Shown here in pieces: positions 20,823 through 32,214 of a stretch of DNA of 64,000 nucleotides (position 1 is its first letter; the number at the start of each line of letters is the position of its first letter). Both the position numbers and the translations under genes were made by a program. This DNA is from Pantoea sp. AS-PWVM4 (GTDB taxonomy: Bacteria > Pseudomonadota > Gammaproteobacteria > Enterobacterales > Enterobacteriaceae), in assembly GCF_000468095.1 (NCBI RefSeq), contig NZ_ASZC01000014.1:1-64000 (forward strand). Reading direction: 5' to 3'. The notes beneath the pieces were generated by a model. The model was given only the letters and a program-made list of their open reading frames with translations. It was not told the DNA's origin and searched no databases.

Positions 20823-21323
20823 TTATTTAACCTGTTTTACAACGTCAGCAGTGATGTCTTTAGCATCAGAAGAAGTGTACAGCACAGCCTGAGAGTCCAG
20901 GACCAGATCGTACCCTCCGCTTTTCGCTACAGACTGAACAGCAGTCTGGATTTTAGCCAGCAGCTTGTTACGTTCCTGCATCTGACGGGTCTGGTTGTCT
21001 TTCTCAAAAGCCTGAGCTTTTGATTCGAAAGCAGCACGTTCAGAAGCGATCTGCTTCTCTTTCTTGGTACGGTCGCTTGCTTTCATGGTTGAAGCATTGC
21101 GTTGCAGATCCTGAATCTCCTGCTGGATTTTCTGCTGCTGAGACTGGAGGTCAGAGGCACGGCCCTGGAACTCACTCTCAAGTTGCTTAGCAACGACAGC
21201 ACGCTGCGGAGACTGCTGGAAAACCTGGCTCAGGTTAACAACGGCGATTTTGTCTGCCGCCTGGGCGCCAGCAGAAGCAGCTAATGCAACACCCAGAGCA
21301 GCGGCACAGAACAACTTTTTCAC
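20823..21323 (-). CDS. skp: Periplasmic chaperone Skp (OmpH)
   Basis: Trimeric periplasmic holdase that carries unfolded outer-membrane proteins to the Bam complex. The start is GTG at 21323 with AAGGAG seven bases upstream; E. coli skp also uses GTG. The 166-residue precursor has a signal peptide ending in GAQA before ADKIAVVNL. Residues about 45-125 are charged and heptad-like (QSQQQKIQQEIQDL, KEKQIASERAAFESKAQ), the coiled-coil tentacles. The gene follows bamA and precedes lpxD, as in E. coli. Confidence 0.97.
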   Translation of the reverse strand: MKKLFCAAALGVALAASAGAQAADKIAVVNLSQVFQQSPQRAVVAKQLESEFQGRASDLQSQQQKIQQEIQDLQRNASTMKASDRTKKEKQIASERAAFESKAQAFEKDNQTRQMQERNKLLAKIQTAVQSVAKSGGYDLVLDSQAVLYTSSDAKDITADVVKQVK

Positions 21324-21357
21324 TATAAACTCCTTACCCTCAACATGTGTGTTTGCA

Positions 21358-21409
21358 GCGTGTAGCCAGGCTACACGCATGCAGACTCTCTTTATACCTT
21401 TTGGGTATA
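21358..21409. other. Two hairpins in the bamA-skp gap
   Basis: GCGTGTAGCC-A-GGCTACACGC (21358-21378) and TATACC-TTTT-GGGTATA (21393-21409) lie side by side between bamA and skp. The first is a perfect 10-base inverted repeat with a one-base centre. Neither has a U tract, so read-through into skp is expected. They may set mRNA stability between the two genes. Confidence 0.6.
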
Positions 21410-21428
21410 CACTTCCCTGCTCAGAGCT

Positions 21429-23840
21429 TTACCAGGTTTTACCGATGTTAAACTGGAACTGCTCTGACTTGTCTCCCTCGACTTTCTTGATCGGTTGGGC
21501 ATACGAGAAGACCAACGGTCCCAACGGTGACATCCACTGTAGTGCGATACCGCTGGATACGCGAATATTGTTTGGATCGCTGTAATCCGGGATCCCTGCC
21601 GCACGCGTTTCTGCGGTGTTCTGCCATTTGGTATCCCAGACAGTACCCGCATCGAAAAATACCGACGTACGTACTGAGTTAGCATACTTCTCGCTCAGGA
21701 ACGGTGTTGGGGTGATCAGCTCAAGGCTTGCCACCGCCATCGCGTTACCACCGACCGCATCATCTGACTTACAGATGCCATTCGGATCGGACAGCGTACA
21801 GGTTGACGAGCCATCATTCAGGTACGCCGCTTTCGGACCAATGGTGTTGGACTGGAAGCCACGAACCGTGCTGGAGCCACCCGCATAGAAGTTCTCATAG
21901 AACGGCATCTCTTTACCGCCGAGTCCGTCACCATAACCAACACGGCCACGACCTAACAGCACCCAGGTACGATCACGGTTGATCGGAACGTATTGTTGGG
22001 TATCCAGCGTCGCTTTGTAGAAGCTGTTATCTGAACCCGGGATGGTCACTTTACCGTTCAGGTTGGTACGGTTACCGGATGTCGGGAAGAAACCGCGGTC
22101 CAGGGTGTTGTACGTCCAACCATAGTTGAAGGTGAAGTCATTCGCGGAGAAATCACCATCATCATTCAGCTCCTGATGACGTCCTACCGAATCAAGATAA
22201 CGCCACATCGCCACCTGCGGCTGCATATTGGAAAGGTCGTTATGAACATAACCTAAACCAACACGTAAGGTGTTGTTTTCATTGATCGGGAAGCCCAGCG
22301 TGCCATCAACACCATAACTTTTATTGGTGTAGTCAGACAGGTCAGCATCATCCGCTTTAAAGTCGTTATAGAAAATACGACCGCCCAGGCTGACACCGTC
22401 CACCGTGAAATACGGATCGGTCAGTGAGAATTCAGCATAGGTCTGATAATCGTTTTTGGTCCCACTGATACCCACGGTGTTACCCGTGCCGAGCCAGTTG
22501 TCCTGGGTCACGCCAACCTGGAAGCTCACGCCACTTTCTGTGCCGTAGCCCACACCGAAGTTGAATGTACCGGTGTTACGTTCCTTAACCTTGTAGACCA
22601 CGTCAACCTGGTCAGGTGAGCCCGGCACGCGCTGCGTATCCACGTCTACCGTTTCGAAGTAACCGGTACGGTTCAGACGTTCTTTACCCTGCTCAACCAG
22701 ATCGCTGCCCAACCATGCGCCTTCCATCTGACGCATTTCACGACGCAGTACCGAGTCCTTCGAGGTATCGTTACCTTCGAAACGGACTTTACGCACGTAG
22801 TAACGGTTCCCGGCATCAACGTTGATATGCAGTTTTACCGTCTTGTCGGCATCATTAATTTCCGGCTGAGTGACCACGCGAGGATAAGCATAACCGTAGC
22901 GACCCAACAGTTTTTTGATGTCGTCTTCCATCTGAGTGACTTTGGTGCCGTTATACAGCTCACCCGATGGGATCTTCGTCAGATGTTCAATTTCCGCCGA
23001 GTGACCCGCCATGCTGCCGTTAACAATCACACCCGCGATCTTGTACTGATCGCCTTCGGTAATGTTGACGGTGATGTAGATCCCTTTCTTGTCCGGCGTC
23101 AGGCTCACCTGCGTTGAATCAATATTAAAACGCGCATAACCGCGATCCAGATAGAAGCTGCGCAGGGTTTCGAGGTCCCCGGCAAGTTTCTGTTTCTGGT
23201 ATTTACGATCGCCCACCACGTTCCACCACGGCACTTCGTCACGCAACTGGAAACGGGAGATCAGTTCATCAGAACTAAAGGCTTTGTTGCCCACGATGTT
23301 GATCTGCTGAATCTGAGCAGAAACACCTTCCTGGAAGACAAATTTCAGGTCAACACGGTTACGTGGCAGCGGAGTAGCAATCGCTTTAACGCTGGCGGTG
23401 TATTTACCGACGCTGTAGTAGAAATCCTCCAGGCCCTTCTCAATTGAAGAAAGCGTGGTGCGGTCAAGTGCTTCACCGACACGGATACCAGAAGCCTCAA
23501 GGTTCTGTTTCAGCTGATCTTCTTTCACCGCTTTGTTGCCGGAGAAAGTGATGCTGGCAATGGTCGGACGTTCTTTCACCTGGACAATCAGCGTAGTACC
23601 GTCGCGCAGAACCTGAACATCTTCGAAGTTACCGGTGGCGAACAGTGAGCGAATGGTATTTCTGATGTCATCATCATTCACTGTATCGCCGACACGTACC
23701 GGCATACTCAGCAGAGCCGCGCCGACGGCGACTCGCTGTAGCCCTTCGAAATGAATATCCTTCACCACGAAATCGTCTGCACCGTAAACGGTGGCGCTGC
23801 TAAACAGCAGCGACGCTATGAGCAACTTTTTCATCGCCAT
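21429..23840 (-). CDS. bamA: Outer membrane protein assembly factor BamA
   Basis: Core of the beta-barrel assembly machine. The ATG at 23840 gives 803 residues beginning [20 protein letters not shown], a signal peptide cleaved before AD. Five POTRA domains follow (about residues 22-420), then the 16-strand barrel. Loop L6 carries the conserved VRGF in [15 protein letters not shown], and the C-terminus ends FNIGKTW. The extracellular loop after this motif differs from E. coli and holds a cysteine pair ([12 protein letters not shown]). rseP lies upstream and skp downstream. Sigma-E control is known in E. coli, but I could not pinpoint a promoter here. Confidence 0.99.
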   Translation of the reverse strand: MAMKKLLIASLLFSSATVYGADDFVVKDIHFEGLQRVAVGAALLSMPVRVGDTVNDDDIRNTIRSLFATGNFEDVQVLRDGTTLIVQVKERPTIASITFSGNKAVKEDQLKQNLEASGIRVGEALDRTTLSSIEKGLEDFYYSVGKYTASVKAIATPLPRNRVDLKFVFQEGVSAQIQQINIVGNKAFSSDELISRFQLRDEVPWWNVVGDRKYQKQKLAGDLETLRSFYLDRGYARFNIDSTQVSLTPDKKGIYITVNITEGDQYKIAGVIVNGSMAGHSAEIEHLTKIPSGELYNGTKVTQMEDDIKKLLGRYGYAYPRVVTQPEINDADKTVKLHINVDAGNRYYVRKVRFEGNDTSKDSVLRREMRQMEGAWLGSDLVEQGKERLNRTGYFETVDVDTQRVPGSPDQVDVVYKVKERNTGTFNFGVGYGTESGVSFQVGVTQDNWLGTGNTVGISGTKNDYQTYAEFSLTDPYFTVDGVSLGGRIFYNDFKADDADLSDYTNKSYGVDGTLGFPINENNTLRVGLGYVHNDLSNMQPQVAMWRYLDSVGRHQELNDDGDFSANDFTFNYGWTYNTLDRGFFPTSGNRTNLNGKVTIPGSDNSFYKATLDTQQYVPINRDRTWVLLGRGRVGYGDGLGGKEMPFYENFYAGGSSTVRGFQSNTIGPKAAYLNDGSSTCTLSDPNGICKSDDAVGGNAMAVASLELITPTPFLSEKYANSVRTSVFFDAGTVWDTKWQNTAETRAAGIPDYSDPNNIRVSSGIALQWMSPLGPLVFSYAQPIKKVEGDKSEQFQFNIGKTW

Positions 23841-23891
23841 CGTTGTTATGCGTTTTCCTAACACATCCCACGCCTGTCTGCATTCCAGCTA

Positions 23892-25241
23892 TTACAGGCG
23901 TGAGAAATCATTGAAAAGTGCAAGCCCCATTAACAGCACCAGCAGAATTGAGCCAATGCGGTAACTGAAGTCCTGAACTCGCTCGGACACCGGTCCACCT
24001 TTGATCTTTTCGATCGCCAGAAAGAGCAGATGTCCACCATCTAAAACCGGCAGTGGGAACAGGTTAATGATGCCCAGGTTAACGCTGATCAGCGCCAGAA
24101 ACATCAGGTAGTAAATCACCCCATATTCTGCTGATAACCCGGCACCCTGCGCGATCGAAATCGGCCCGCTCAGATTATTCAGCTTCACGTCCCCGGTTAT
24201 CAATTTGCCCAGCATGGAAACCGTCAGCTTCATCAGTTGCCAGGTTTTAACACTGGCTTCGCCGATGGCGGCAAAAGGCCCATACTGCCTTACCGTTTTG
24301 TACTCGTCAGGCAACGGAATCACGCGGGGTATAACCCCTGCAAAGCCTTCCGCCTTGTTACCCGGTTTTGCTTCCGGTGTCAGCGTCAACGCCAGTGATT
24401 CGCCGTTTCGCTCCACCTCAAGTGCCATATTTTTGCCGGGGTTATCCCGCACCTGCACCACAAAAGCCTGCCATTGTGTTAACGGCTGACCATCGACTTT
24501 AACGATCCTGTCGCCTGCTTGCAAACCGGCTTCACTCGCCGGAGAGTTAGCCTGAACTTCGGCCAGGGTTGTTTCGATTTGTGGTCCGCGAGGGCGGATG
24601 CCCAACGCAACAACCGGGTCCTGCTTATCGGGTTCGAACTGCCAGTCATGCAAATCCAACTGCTTCTGCTGCGTGGCATCCTCACCAAATTGCGAGACGG
24701 TTAGCGTGGCACTCTGATCACCGATTTTGCCGATCAGCGCCATGCGCACAGCATCCCAATCAGGCGTTTCGATACCATCTACCGCTTTAAGTTCCATCCC
24801 GGAGGTAATTTGCGCTTCTGCCGCAACGGAACCGTTCAGAATTTCACCAACCACCGGGCGCACGCCAGGGACGCCGTGAATAAACACCGCCCAATACGCG
24901 ATAATGGCAAAAATGAAGTTAGCTATCGGACCTGCGGCAATGATCGATGCCCGCTGCCAGACCGCTTTGTTGTTGAAGGCTTGATGACGCAGTTCAGCCG
25001 GAACGCTTTCAACGCGTTCATCAAGCATTTTGACGTAGCCGCCAAGAGGGATCAGGGCAATGACGTATTCAGTGCCCTGACGATCGCGGCGACTGAACAG
25101 CGCTTTGCCGAAACCAATCGAAAATCGTTCGACTTTCACACCGCAGCGACGCGCAACCCAAAAATGACCAAACTCGTGCACGGTAATCAGCACGCCGAGC
25201 GCCACAATAAAGGCTGCAAAACTCCAGAGTATGCTCAACAT
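23892..25241 (-). CDS. rseP: Site-2 protease RseP, regulator of sigma-E
   Basis: Intramembrane zinc metalloprotease that cuts the anti-sigma factor RseA after DegS, releasing sigma-E. ATG at 25241 gives 449 residues, one fewer than E. coli. A TTG at 25250 would add three residues, but TGAGGA sits nine bases before the ATG and next to that TTG, which favours the ATG. The zinc site is H22-E23-x-x-H26 in the first membrane helix, with the third ligand in LDGG near residue 400. Two PDZ domains fill the periplasmic middle. The Shine-Dalgarno overlaps the cdsA stop. Confidence 0.97.
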   Translation of the reverse strand: MLSILWSFAAFIVALGVLITVHEFGHFWVARRCGVKVERFSIGFGKALFSRRDRQGTEYVIALIPLGGYVKMLDERVESVPAELRHQAFNNKAVWQRASIIAAGPIANFIFAIIAYWAVFIHGVPGVRPVVGEILNGSVAAEAQITSGMELKAVDGIETPDWDAVRMALIGKIGDQSATLTVSQFGEDATQQKQLDLHDWQFEPDKQDPVVALGIRPRGPQIETTLAEVQANSPASEAGLQAGDRIVKVDGQPLTQWQAFVVQVRDNPGKNMALEVERNGESLALTLTPEAKPGNKAEGFAGVIPRVIPLPDEYKTVRQYGPFAAIGEASVKTWQLMKLTVSMLGKLITGDVKLNNLSGPISIAQGAGLSAEYGVIYYLMFLALISVNLGIINLFPLPVLDGGHLLFLAIEKIKGGPVSERVQDFSYRIGSILLVLLMGLALFNDFSRL

Positions 25242-25253
25242 GGTCGCCAATCC

Positions 25254-26111
25254 TCAGAGGGTGCGGAACACCAGCAGCAACAGGCAGGCAAAAACCGGCA
25301 CCGCTGCTGTCAGGCTATCAATGCGATCGAGGATACCACCGTGGCCCGGAATTAAGTTACCACTGTCTTTGATGCCGGCTTCACGTTTGAACATACTTTC
25401 CGTCAAATCACCCAGTACCGAAGCCAGTGCGGCAATGACGGCACAGATAACCAGCGTGGACGCGGCAATCGTCAGCGGTGCAAACAGGGCGAACAACCAG
25501 GCAATCAGCGCTGAAGAGAGCAACCCTCCCAAAAAGCCTTCCCAGGTTTTACCGGGAGACACTTTTGGCGCCAGTTTGTGTTTGCCAAACAACCGCCCAA
25601 ACATGTAGGCACCGGAGTCGGCACCCCATACCAGAAACATCACGAACAGTAGCCACCAGGCACCCGCGAAATGGTCGGTATCATAATGATACTGGCGCAG
25701 CGCCATCATGCCCCAGAAGAAGGGGATAACAGTGAGTACGCCAAACAGGAGACGAAGCGGGCGAGAATGACGCCAGACCGCAGCAGATGCGGGATAGAAA
25801 AGCACTAAAACCAACGCCACAATCCACCAAGCCAGCGATGCCCACAAGGAGCTTTCCATCTGAAATTGATGCAAATCGCGTTGATAAGGTTGCAGGGTGA
25901 ACAGCATCACGGCCAATAATAAACCGCAAAGCACAGCCAGCCAGATGCGTTGCTGGCGAGACGCCATGCCCGCCAGTTGCCCCCATTCCCAGGCGGCAAG
26001 CATGCAGATGATGATAGTTGTTATCGCAAAACCGGACAGTGGTAACCAGAACAGCGCAGCAATCACCAGCGGAATTAAAATCAACGCGGTAATTAAACGA
26101 GACTTCAGCAA
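25254..26111 (-). CDS. cdsA: Phosphatidate cytidylyltransferase
   Basis: Inner-membrane enzyme making CDP-diacylglycerol from phosphatidate and CTP, the branch point for all phospholipids. The 285 residues contain several hydrophobic segments and end with the CDS signature, seen as SMFKREAGIKDSGNLIPGHGG followed by DRIDS. It lies between ispU and rseP; the spacer to ispU is 18 bases. Confidence 0.98.
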   Translation of the reverse strand: MLKSRLITALILIPLVIAALFWLPLSGFAITTIIICMLAAWEWGQLAGMASRQQRIWLAVLCGLLLAVMLFTLQPYQRDLHQFQMESSLWASLAWWIVALVLVLFYPASAAVWRHSRPLRLLFGVLTVIPFFWGMMALRQYHYDTDHFAGAWWLLFVMFLVWGADSGAYMFGRLFGKHKLAPKVSPGKTWEGFLGGLLSSALIAWLFALFAPLTIAASTLVICAVIAALASVLGDLTESMFKREAGIKDSGNLIPGHGGILDRIDSLTAAVPVFACLLLLVFRTL

Positions 26112-26129
26112 AGGTTACCCCCAGGTTGC

Positions 26130-26882
26130 TCAGGCGCCGCCTGGTGCAGCGCCGCCATAGCGACGCTCCCGCAGAGAGAAAGCATTCAGTGCACCTTCAA
26201 AAACGTGTTCATCAAAATCAGGCCAGAGAACATCGGTAAACCAGAACTCAGCATAGGCAATCTGCCACAGCAGGAAGTTGCTAATCCGATGCTCTCCCCC
26301 GGTCCTTATCACTAAATCCACCGGCGCCAGCTCGTTCATACAAAGATACGGAGCCAGGCTCTCTTCGGTTATCTGGTCAGGACGTAACAGACCTTCCTGA
26401 ACCTGTTCGGCCAGTTTTCTGGCACCCTGGATAATATCCCAACGGCCACCGTAGTTAGCAGCAATGTTGAGAGTCAGTCCATTATTTTGCTGAGTCAGTT
26501 CCTCGGCGCGACGAATGCGTTCCTGGATACGGGAATTGAAACGACTGATATCGCCAATAACACGCAAACGTACATTGTGTTTGTGCAGGCTTTTGACCTC
26601 ACTGTCGAGCGCCCAGACAAACAGTTCCATTAAGGCCGTCACTTCCTGAACCGGTCGGCTCCAGTTTTCACTGCTGAACGCATAAAGCGTGAGCGCTTCC
26701 AACTTATGGCTGACCGCAAAGCTGACGGCCCGGCGTACTGATTTTACCCCGGCTTTGTGGCCTGAAATACGCAGTTTGCCCTGATTTTTTGCCCAGCGAC
26801 CATTACCATCCATAATGATGGCTACGTGACGCGGCGTACAATCAGCCCGGTCATCGAATGTGTTGTGATTGTTGGACGACAT
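26130..26882 (-). CDS. ispU: Undecaprenyl pyrophosphate synthase
   Basis: Also called uppS. This cis-prenyltransferase condenses eight isopentenyl units onto farnesyl diphosphate to make the C55 carrier for peptidoglycan and O-antigen. The 250 residues carry the motif HVAIIMDGNGRWA with the Mg-binding D25, then YAFSSENWSRP and the late motif DLVIRTGGEHRISNFLLWQ. The C-terminal end (RRYGGAAPGGA) is Gly/Ala-rich and not conserved. It follows dxr, so two steps of isoprenoid supply are adjacent. Confidence 0.98.
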   Translation of the reverse strand: MSSNNHNTFDDRADCTPRHVAIIMDGNGRWAKNQGKLRISGHKAGVKSVRRAVSFAVSHKLEALTLYAFSSENWSRPVQEVTALMELFVWALDSEVKSLHKHNVRLRVIGDISRFNSRIQERIRRAEELTQQNNGLTLNIAANYGGRWDIIQGARKLAEQVQEGLLRPDQITEESLAPYLCMNELAPVDLVIRTGGEHRISNFLLWQIAYAEFWFTDVLWPDFDEHVFEGALNAFSLRERRYGGAAPGGA

Positions 26883-27048
26883 AACGCGTAATAATTCCTT
26901 TAATCAGAAATGCTGTGGTTTCTGAATACATTGCGCCTGCGGCAAGTACCAACCTCAAGGTCAGCTGGCATCAAAATAACACCAGGCCGAAAAACGCGAG
27001 CGAGCGACTATACCATTTTCACCCTGAGCTAACAAATAGCGCGGACAA

Positions 27049-28251
27049 TCAACCTGCTATACGCAAGCGTGGCAACATTTCATTGGCACACACCCGCGCT
27101 AACCGATCGATCTCCATCACTGCTTCAACGCTGTCGGGCTCACCGCAGCTCAGCGACGCCAACACTTCGCTGTTTAACGCAGCGATATCGGTAAAGCGGA
27201 TCTGATGCTGCAGGAATGCGGCCACCGCCACTTCGTTCGCTGCATTTAGCGTTGTCGTAGCGGCCTGGCCAGTGGCACAGGCGTCAATTGCCAGCTTCAG
27301 GCAGGGATAGCGCGCGTAATCCGGCTCAGAAAAGGTCAGCGCTTTCATTCGGGTGAAATCGAGCGGCGTGACGCCGGCAGGAATACGTGCTGGCCATGCC
27401 ATGCTGTGGGCAATCGGGGTTCGCATATCCGGCGATCCCAGTTGCGCCAGCACGCTACCATCGCAATAACGCACCATCGAATGGATTACCGACTGCGGAT
27501 GCAGGATAACCTCCATCTGCGCATCAGTGGCGTTAAATAGCCAGCGGGCTTCAATGTATTCAAGACCTTTATTCATCATGGTGGCCGAATCAACGGAGAT
27601 TTTACGCCCCATTGACCAGTTCGGATGCGCACAAGCCTGATCGGGTGACATACCGGCCAAATCGGTTAATGGCGTGTCACGAAAAGGACCACCTGATCCC
27701 GTGAGAATAATCGACTCGATGCCGTTATCCCGCAGATCAGCGTACCCCAACTGATGCTGTATGGAAGCCGGTAAACTCTGAAAAATGGCGTTGTGCTCGC
27801 TATCGACCGGCAGCAACTGGGCCTGATGGCGCTGTACCGCCTCCATAAACAGACGGCCGCATGTGACAAGCGATTCTTTATTGGCCAGCAGGACAGTTTT
27901 TCCGGCACGGATGGCCGCCAGCGTCGGAAGCAAACCTGATGCGCCGACAATCGCCGCCATCACCTGATCAACTTCATCAAGCGCAGCCAGTTCACAGGCC
28001 GCCTGAACGCCGGAGAGCACTTCGGTGTTGATGTTGAGTGCTCTCAGTCGCTCACGCAGCGCTTGTGCCGAGGCTTCATCCGCCATCGCCGCATAACGAG
28101 GCTGAAACTGCTGACATTGCTCGGCCATCATGGCCACATTCTGACCGGCTACCAAGGCTGTTACCTGATATTGCTCAGGATTTTCCCGTACTACCGCCAG
28201 TGTACTGGTGCCAATCGAGCCAGTGGAACCCAGCAGAGTTAATCGCTTCAT
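27049..28251 (-). CDS. dxr: 1-deoxy-D-xylulose-5-phosphate reductoisomerase
   Basis: Second enzyme of the methylerythritol phosphate pathway; NADPH-dependent, target of fosmidomycin. The 400 residues open with the nucleotide-binding [10 protein letters not shown]. The metal-site motif [11 protein letters not shown] lies near residue 150, and [17 protein letters not shown] near 225 adds the third ligand. A 166-base gap separates it from ispU. Upstream, between frr and dxr, lies an ERIC element. Confidence 0.98.
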   Translation of the reverse strand: MKRLTLLGSTGSIGTSTLAVVRENPEQYQVTALVAGQNVAMMAEQCQQFQPRYAAMADEASAQALRERLRALNINTEVLSGVQAACELAALDEVDQVMAAIVGASGLLPTLAAIRAGKTVLLANKESLVTCGRLFMEAVQRHQAQLLPVDSEHNAIFQSLPASIQHQLGYADLRDNGIESIILTGSGGPFRDTPLTDLAGMSPDQACAHPNWSMGRKISVDSATMMNKGLEYIEARWLFNATDAQMEVILHPQSVIHSMVRYCDGSVLAQLGSPDMRTPIAHSMAWPARIPAGVTPLDFTRMKALTFSEPDYARYPCLKLAIDACATGQAATTTLNAANEVAVAAFLQHQIRFTDIAALNSEVLASLSCGEPDSVEAVMEIDRLARVCANEMLPRLRIAG

Positions 28252-28315
28252 GACGCTTTCCGTGTGTACTCAGAGGAAGGGGACAGATAATTTCCCACTT
28301 CTTCAGGACCAAAAT

Positions 28316-28367
28316 AAAACGCCGCAAGACAGCGCATTCACGAAGAATACCTCTCTTGACGGCGTTT
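28316..28367. repeat. Interrupted inverted repeat beside the ERIC element
   Basis: AAAACGCCGCAAGA (28316-28329) and TCTTGACGGCGTTT (28354-28367) can pair along their whole length with one bulged base, across a 24-base loop. The repeat abuts the left end of the ERIC element in the frr-dxr gap. Read on the minus strand it could act as a terminator or RNA stem; its T run (from the complement of 28311-28319) is interrupted. Confidence 0.6.
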
Positions 28368-28494
28368 ATACCCGTCATACTTCAAATTGCAGATGCGTTG
28401 GCTGCGCTCGTTCACCCCAGTCACTTACTGATGTAAGCTCCTGGGAATTCATTCCCTTACCGCCAACCTGCAATCCGAATTATTTCGGGTATAT
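28367..28494. repeat. ERIC (intergenic repeat unit) element, full length
   Basis: A 128-base imperfect palindrome in the frr-dxr gap, with ends TATACCCGTCATACTTCAAA and TTATTTCGGGTATA. The centre contains CACCCCAGTCACTTACTGAT and GTAAGCTCCTGGGAATTCAT, which match the well-known enterobacterial ERIC consensus with a few changes. ERIC elements are non-coding, around 127 bases, often transcribed and folded as long hairpins. This copy looks intact at both ends. Confidence 0.93.
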
Positions 28495-28509
28495 AAGATA
28501 ATGATGGAA

Positions 28510-29067
28510 TCAGAATTCCATCAGTTCCTTTTCTTTCTCGGCCAGTGCCGCATCAACGTTTTTGATACGCACATCGGTCATTTTCTGCACATCGTCCTGC
28601 GCGCGACGCTCGTCGTCTTCGCTGATTTCTTTGTCTTTCAGCAGCGCTTTGATCTTGTCGTTCGCGTCACGACGTACGTTACGGACGGACACACGGCCCT
28701 GCTCCGCTTCACCGCGAACAATTTTGATCAGGTCTTTACGACGCTCTTCGGTCAGCGGTGGCAGCGGTACACGAATGTCGCTACCGGCAGAGCTTGGGTT
28801 CAGACCCAAATCAGATGCCATGATCGCTTTCTCAACTGCCGGACCCATAGAACGATCGAAGACGTTGATTTTCAGCGTGCGCGAATCTTCTACTGTAACA
28901 CTGGCCAGCTGACGCAGGGGCGTCGGCGTGCCGTAATATTCAACAACAATGCCGTCGAGCAGAGAGGGTGAAGCGCGACCAGTGCGCACTTTGCTGATAG
29001 TGTTTTTGAATGCTTCCACGCATTTGTCCATGCGCGTTTCAGCATCTTTTTTAATTTCGTTAATCAC
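28510..29067 (-). CDS. frr: Ribosome recycling factor
   Basis: RRF splits post-termination ribosomes together with EF-G. The start is GTG at 29067 behind AAGGG; it gives 185 residues beginning [20 protein letters not shown], as in E. coli (185 residues, also GTG). An upstream ATG at 29142 would add 25 unrelated residues. The central stretch [14 protein letters not shown] appears here as [14 protein letters not shown], and [11 protein letters not shown] marks the hinge region. The gene is flanked by ERIC-type sequences on both sides. Confidence 0.97.
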   Translation of the reverse strand: MINEIKKDAETRMDKCVEAFKNTISKVRTGRASPSLLDGIVVEYYGTPTPLRQLASVTVEDSRTLKINVFDRSMGPAVEKAIMASDLGLNPSSAGSDIRVPLPPLTEERRKDLIKIVRGEAEQGRVSVRNVRRDANDKIKALLKDKEISEDDERRAQDDVQKMTDVRIKNVDAALAEKEKELMEF

Positions 29068-29146
29068 GTTGAAACCCTTGGATTCGGTTTGACCTGGCCA
29101 TTTCCGGGCTAACCGGAAGCGGTATCGATAATCATCGATCATCCTG

Positions 29147-29196
29147 ATACCCTAAATAATTCGAGTTCCCTATCGGGCACGGATTATTCAGGGCAT
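29147..29196. repeat. Palindromic ERIC-end remnant between pyrH and frr
   Basis: ATACCCTAAATAATTCGAGT is the terminal sequence of an ERIC element, after which similarity stops. Its inverted partner GGATTATTCAGGGCAT closes a 50-base palindrome. Nearby are GGTATC (29121) with GATACC (29146), and a second ATACCCT at 29229. This looks like a decayed or truncated ERIC-related insertion in the 188-base pyrH-frr spacer. Confidence 0.6.
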
Positions 29197-29255
29197 AGCG
29201 CAGCGCCCAAGCGCCGCGCCAACAGAATATACCCTATTTTATCTTGCGTCGGGTA

Positions 29256-29981
29256 TTAATGCGTAATCAGGGTGCCTTCTTTTTCACCCATCACGACACG
29301 ACGCAGAGCGCCAGGTTTGTTCATATTGAAGACGCGGATCGGCAGTTGATGGTCGCGTGCCAGCGTAAAGGCCGCCAGATCCATCACTTTCAGCTCTTTA
29401 TCCAACACTTCGGCATACGTCAGCTGTTCATAGAGCGTGGCATCCGGGTTCTTCACCGGATCGGCGGAGTAAACGCCATCCACTTTAGTGGCTTTCAGTA
29501 CCACATCAGCTTCGATTTCAATACCACGCAGACAGGCGGCAGAGTCGGTTGTAAAGAACGGGTTGCCAGTACCGGCAGAGAAGATAACCACGCGGTTATT
29601 ACGCAGCAGGCTGATTGCTTCTGCCCAGCTGTAGTTATCACAAACGCCGTTCAGCGGGATCGCTGACATCAGGCGCGCATTGACATAAGCACGGTGCAAC
29701 GCATCACGCATCGCCAGGCCGTTCATCACGGTAGCCAGCATCCCCATATGGTCACCGACCACACGGTTCATACCTGCCTGCGCCAGGCCTGCGCCACGGA
29801 ACAGGTTACCGCCACCAATAACCACACCCACCTGGATACCCAGCTCAACCAGCTCTTTCACCTCTTGCGCCATGCGGTCAAGCACACTCGCGTCAATACC
29901 AAAACCTTCAGCACCTTGCAGTGCTTCGCCACTCAGTTTTAGCAGGATACGTTGATATACAGGTTTTGCGTTGGTCGCCAT
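29256..29981 (-). CDS. pyrH: Uridylate kinase
   Basis: Hexameric UMP kinase of the amino-acid-kinase fold, producing UDP; activated by GTP and inhibited by UTP in E. coli. The preferred ATG at 29981 gives 241 residues, starting [21 protein letters not shown] as in E. coli; an ATG at 29987 adds two residues. [16 protein letters not shown] is the phosphate-binding glycine loop, and [13 protein letters not shown] binds the uridylate. It lies between tsf and frr. Confidence 0.98.
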   Translation of the reverse strand: MATNAKPVYQRILLKLSGEALQGAEGFGIDASVLDRMAQEVKELVELGIQVGVVIGGGNLFRGAGLAQAGMNRVVGDHMGMLATVMNGLAMRDALHRAYVNARLMSAIPLNGVCDNYSWAEAISLLRNNRVVIFSAGTGNPFFTTDSAACLRGIEIEADVVLKATKVDGVYSADPVKNPDATLYEQLTYAEVLDKELKVMDLAAFTLARDHQLPIRVFNMNKPGALRRVVMGEKEGTLITH

Positions 29982-30101
29982 GGTCAATTCTTCCTGGAAG
30001 ATATGATGAAAAGGAGAAGTTAAATCTGATCAATCATCCGCTTAGCGAGAGAGAAAAGCTATTGGGAAGTGACTGAAAATAGGCCCGCAGCAAAATGCAG
30101 G

Positions 30102-30131
30102 CAAAAAAGAACCGCCTTTTGGCGGTTCTTT
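30102..30131 (-). terminator. rpsB-tsf terminator
   Basis: On the minus strand AAGAACCGCC-AAAA-GGCGGTTCTT is followed by a T run, directly after the tsf stop. The perfect 10-bp stem and U tail indicate strong termination before pyrH. Confidence 0.92.
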
Positions 30132-30139
30132 CGGACCAG

Positions 30140-30991
30140 TTAAGACTGTTTGGACATCGCAGCAACTTCTGCTGCAAAGTCAGTCTCAACTTTCTCGATG
30201 CCTTCGCCCACTTCGAAGCGGATGAAGTTAATGACATCAGCGCCTTTCTCTTTCAGCGCCTGACCAACGGTTTTGCTCGGGTCAATAACGAAAGCCTGAC
30301 CAGTCAGAGAAACTTCGCCGGTGAATTTCTTCATACGGCCTTCAACCATTTTCTCTGCGATTTCTTTCGGCTTACCAGACTGCATCGCGATGTCCAGCTG
30401 AACCTGGTACTCTTTCGCTACCACGTCTTCAGACACATCTTCCGGCTTCACGAATTCCGGCTTGCTTGCTGCAATGTGCATTGCAACCTGCTTGATCAGC
30501 TCTTCGTCAGCGCCTTTGGTAGAAACCAGAACGCCGATACGTGCGCCGTGCAGGTAGTTACCCAGCTCAGCACCTTCCAGAATAGCAACACGACGGATGT
30601 TGATGTTCTCACCGATTTTCGCAACCAGTGCCACACGCTCTTCTTCGAACTGTGCTTTCAGAACTTCAACGTCGGTCACTTTGCCAGCGGCAGCAGCGTC
30701 GATCACTTTGTCAGCAAATGCCTGGAAACCAGCATCTTTTGCGACGAAGTCGGTCTGGCAGTTAACTTCCAGGATCACACCGAAACCGTCAACGATCTTG
30801 GTTTTGATCACGCCGTCAGCAGCCACGTTACCCGCTTTTTTCGCTGCTTTGATTGCGCCAGACTTACGCATGTTTTCGATGGCCAGTTCGATATCGCCAT
30901 TCGCTTCAGTCAGTGCTTTTTTGCAGTCCATCATGCCAGCGGCAGTACGCTCGCGCAGTTCTTTTACCAGTGCAGCGGTAATTTCAGCCAT
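30140..30991 (-). CDS. tsf: Elongation factor Ts
   Basis: Nucleotide exchange factor for EF-Tu. The 283 residues match E. coli EF-Ts. The N-terminal UBA-like domain (residues 1-54) starts [20 protein letters not shown]. The motif [10 protein letters not shown] near residue 80 holds the aspartate-phenylalanine pair that displaces Mg from EF-Tu. It is read with rpsB, with a partial terminator hairpin in the 181-base gap. Confidence 0.98.
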   Translation of the reverse strand: MAEITAALVKELRERTAAGMMDCKKALTEANGDIELAIENMRKSGAIKAAKKAGNVAADGVIKTKIVDGFGVILEVNCQTDFVAKDAGFQAFADKVIDAAAAGKVTDVEVLKAQFEEERVALVAKIGENINIRRVAILEGAELGNYLHGARIGVLVSTKGADEELIKQVAMHIAASKPEFVKPEDVSEDVVAKEYQVQLDIAMQSGKPKEIAEKMVEGRMKKFTGEVSLTGQAFVIDPSKTVGQALKEKGADVINFIRFEVGEGIEKVETDFAAEVAAMSKQS

Positions 30992-31100
30992 TCCAGAATC
31001 CTCGATTCGTTTCTCAGTGCTTGCACACTGCCAGAAACTTGTTGCGGAAAATTTACTCTGCCCCGCTCGCCTTAATGGAAGCGTGACAGACTTGGATATA

Positions 31101-31121
31101 ATAAAGGGGCCGTGCGGCCCC
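31101..31121 (-). terminator. Partial terminator between rpsB and tsf
   Basis: Minus-strand GGGGCC-GCAC-GGCCCC followed by TTTATTAT lies 50 bases after rpsB. A short GC stem with a broken U tract suits partial termination, which would lower tsf relative to rpsB. E. coli also has a hairpin in this spacer. Confidence 0.65.
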
Positions 31122-31172
31122 CTTAACAGATTACATCTGATGTCTAAGGGCTCTGTGAAAGAGCAGACCTTA

Positions 31173-32058
<886 letters not shown>

Positions 32059-32065
32059 GGCGCGC

Positions 32066-32095
32066 TTTATACCACAATGCGCAGGAATACGCCAA
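32066..32095 (-). promoter_or_regulatory. rpsB promoter
   Basis: Minus strand TTGGCG, 18 bases, TATAAA, followed at once by the GC-rich discriminator GCGCGCCG. A GC-rich discriminator is usual for stringently controlled ribosomal promoters. This and the leader fill most of the 316-base divergent gap between rpsB and map. Confidence 0.7.
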
Positions 32096-32181
32096 TAGTC
32101 GTTAACAGAAATTGGCTTGAGACTTCCCGATTTGGCAGCCCAAATGCCTGCTGCTAACATGACTGCACAGAACTCAATTAT

Positions 32182-32198
32182 TGTCGAAATTTTCGACA
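32182..32198. other. Perfect palindrome in the map leader
   Basis: TGTCGAAA-T-TTTCGACA lies 16 bases before the map start codon. It could be a small RNA hairpin near the ribosome binding site or an operator. No strong Shine-Dalgarno is visible between it and the ATG. Confidence 0.5.
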
Positions 32199-32214
32199 GC
32201 CGCGGATTAATTTA

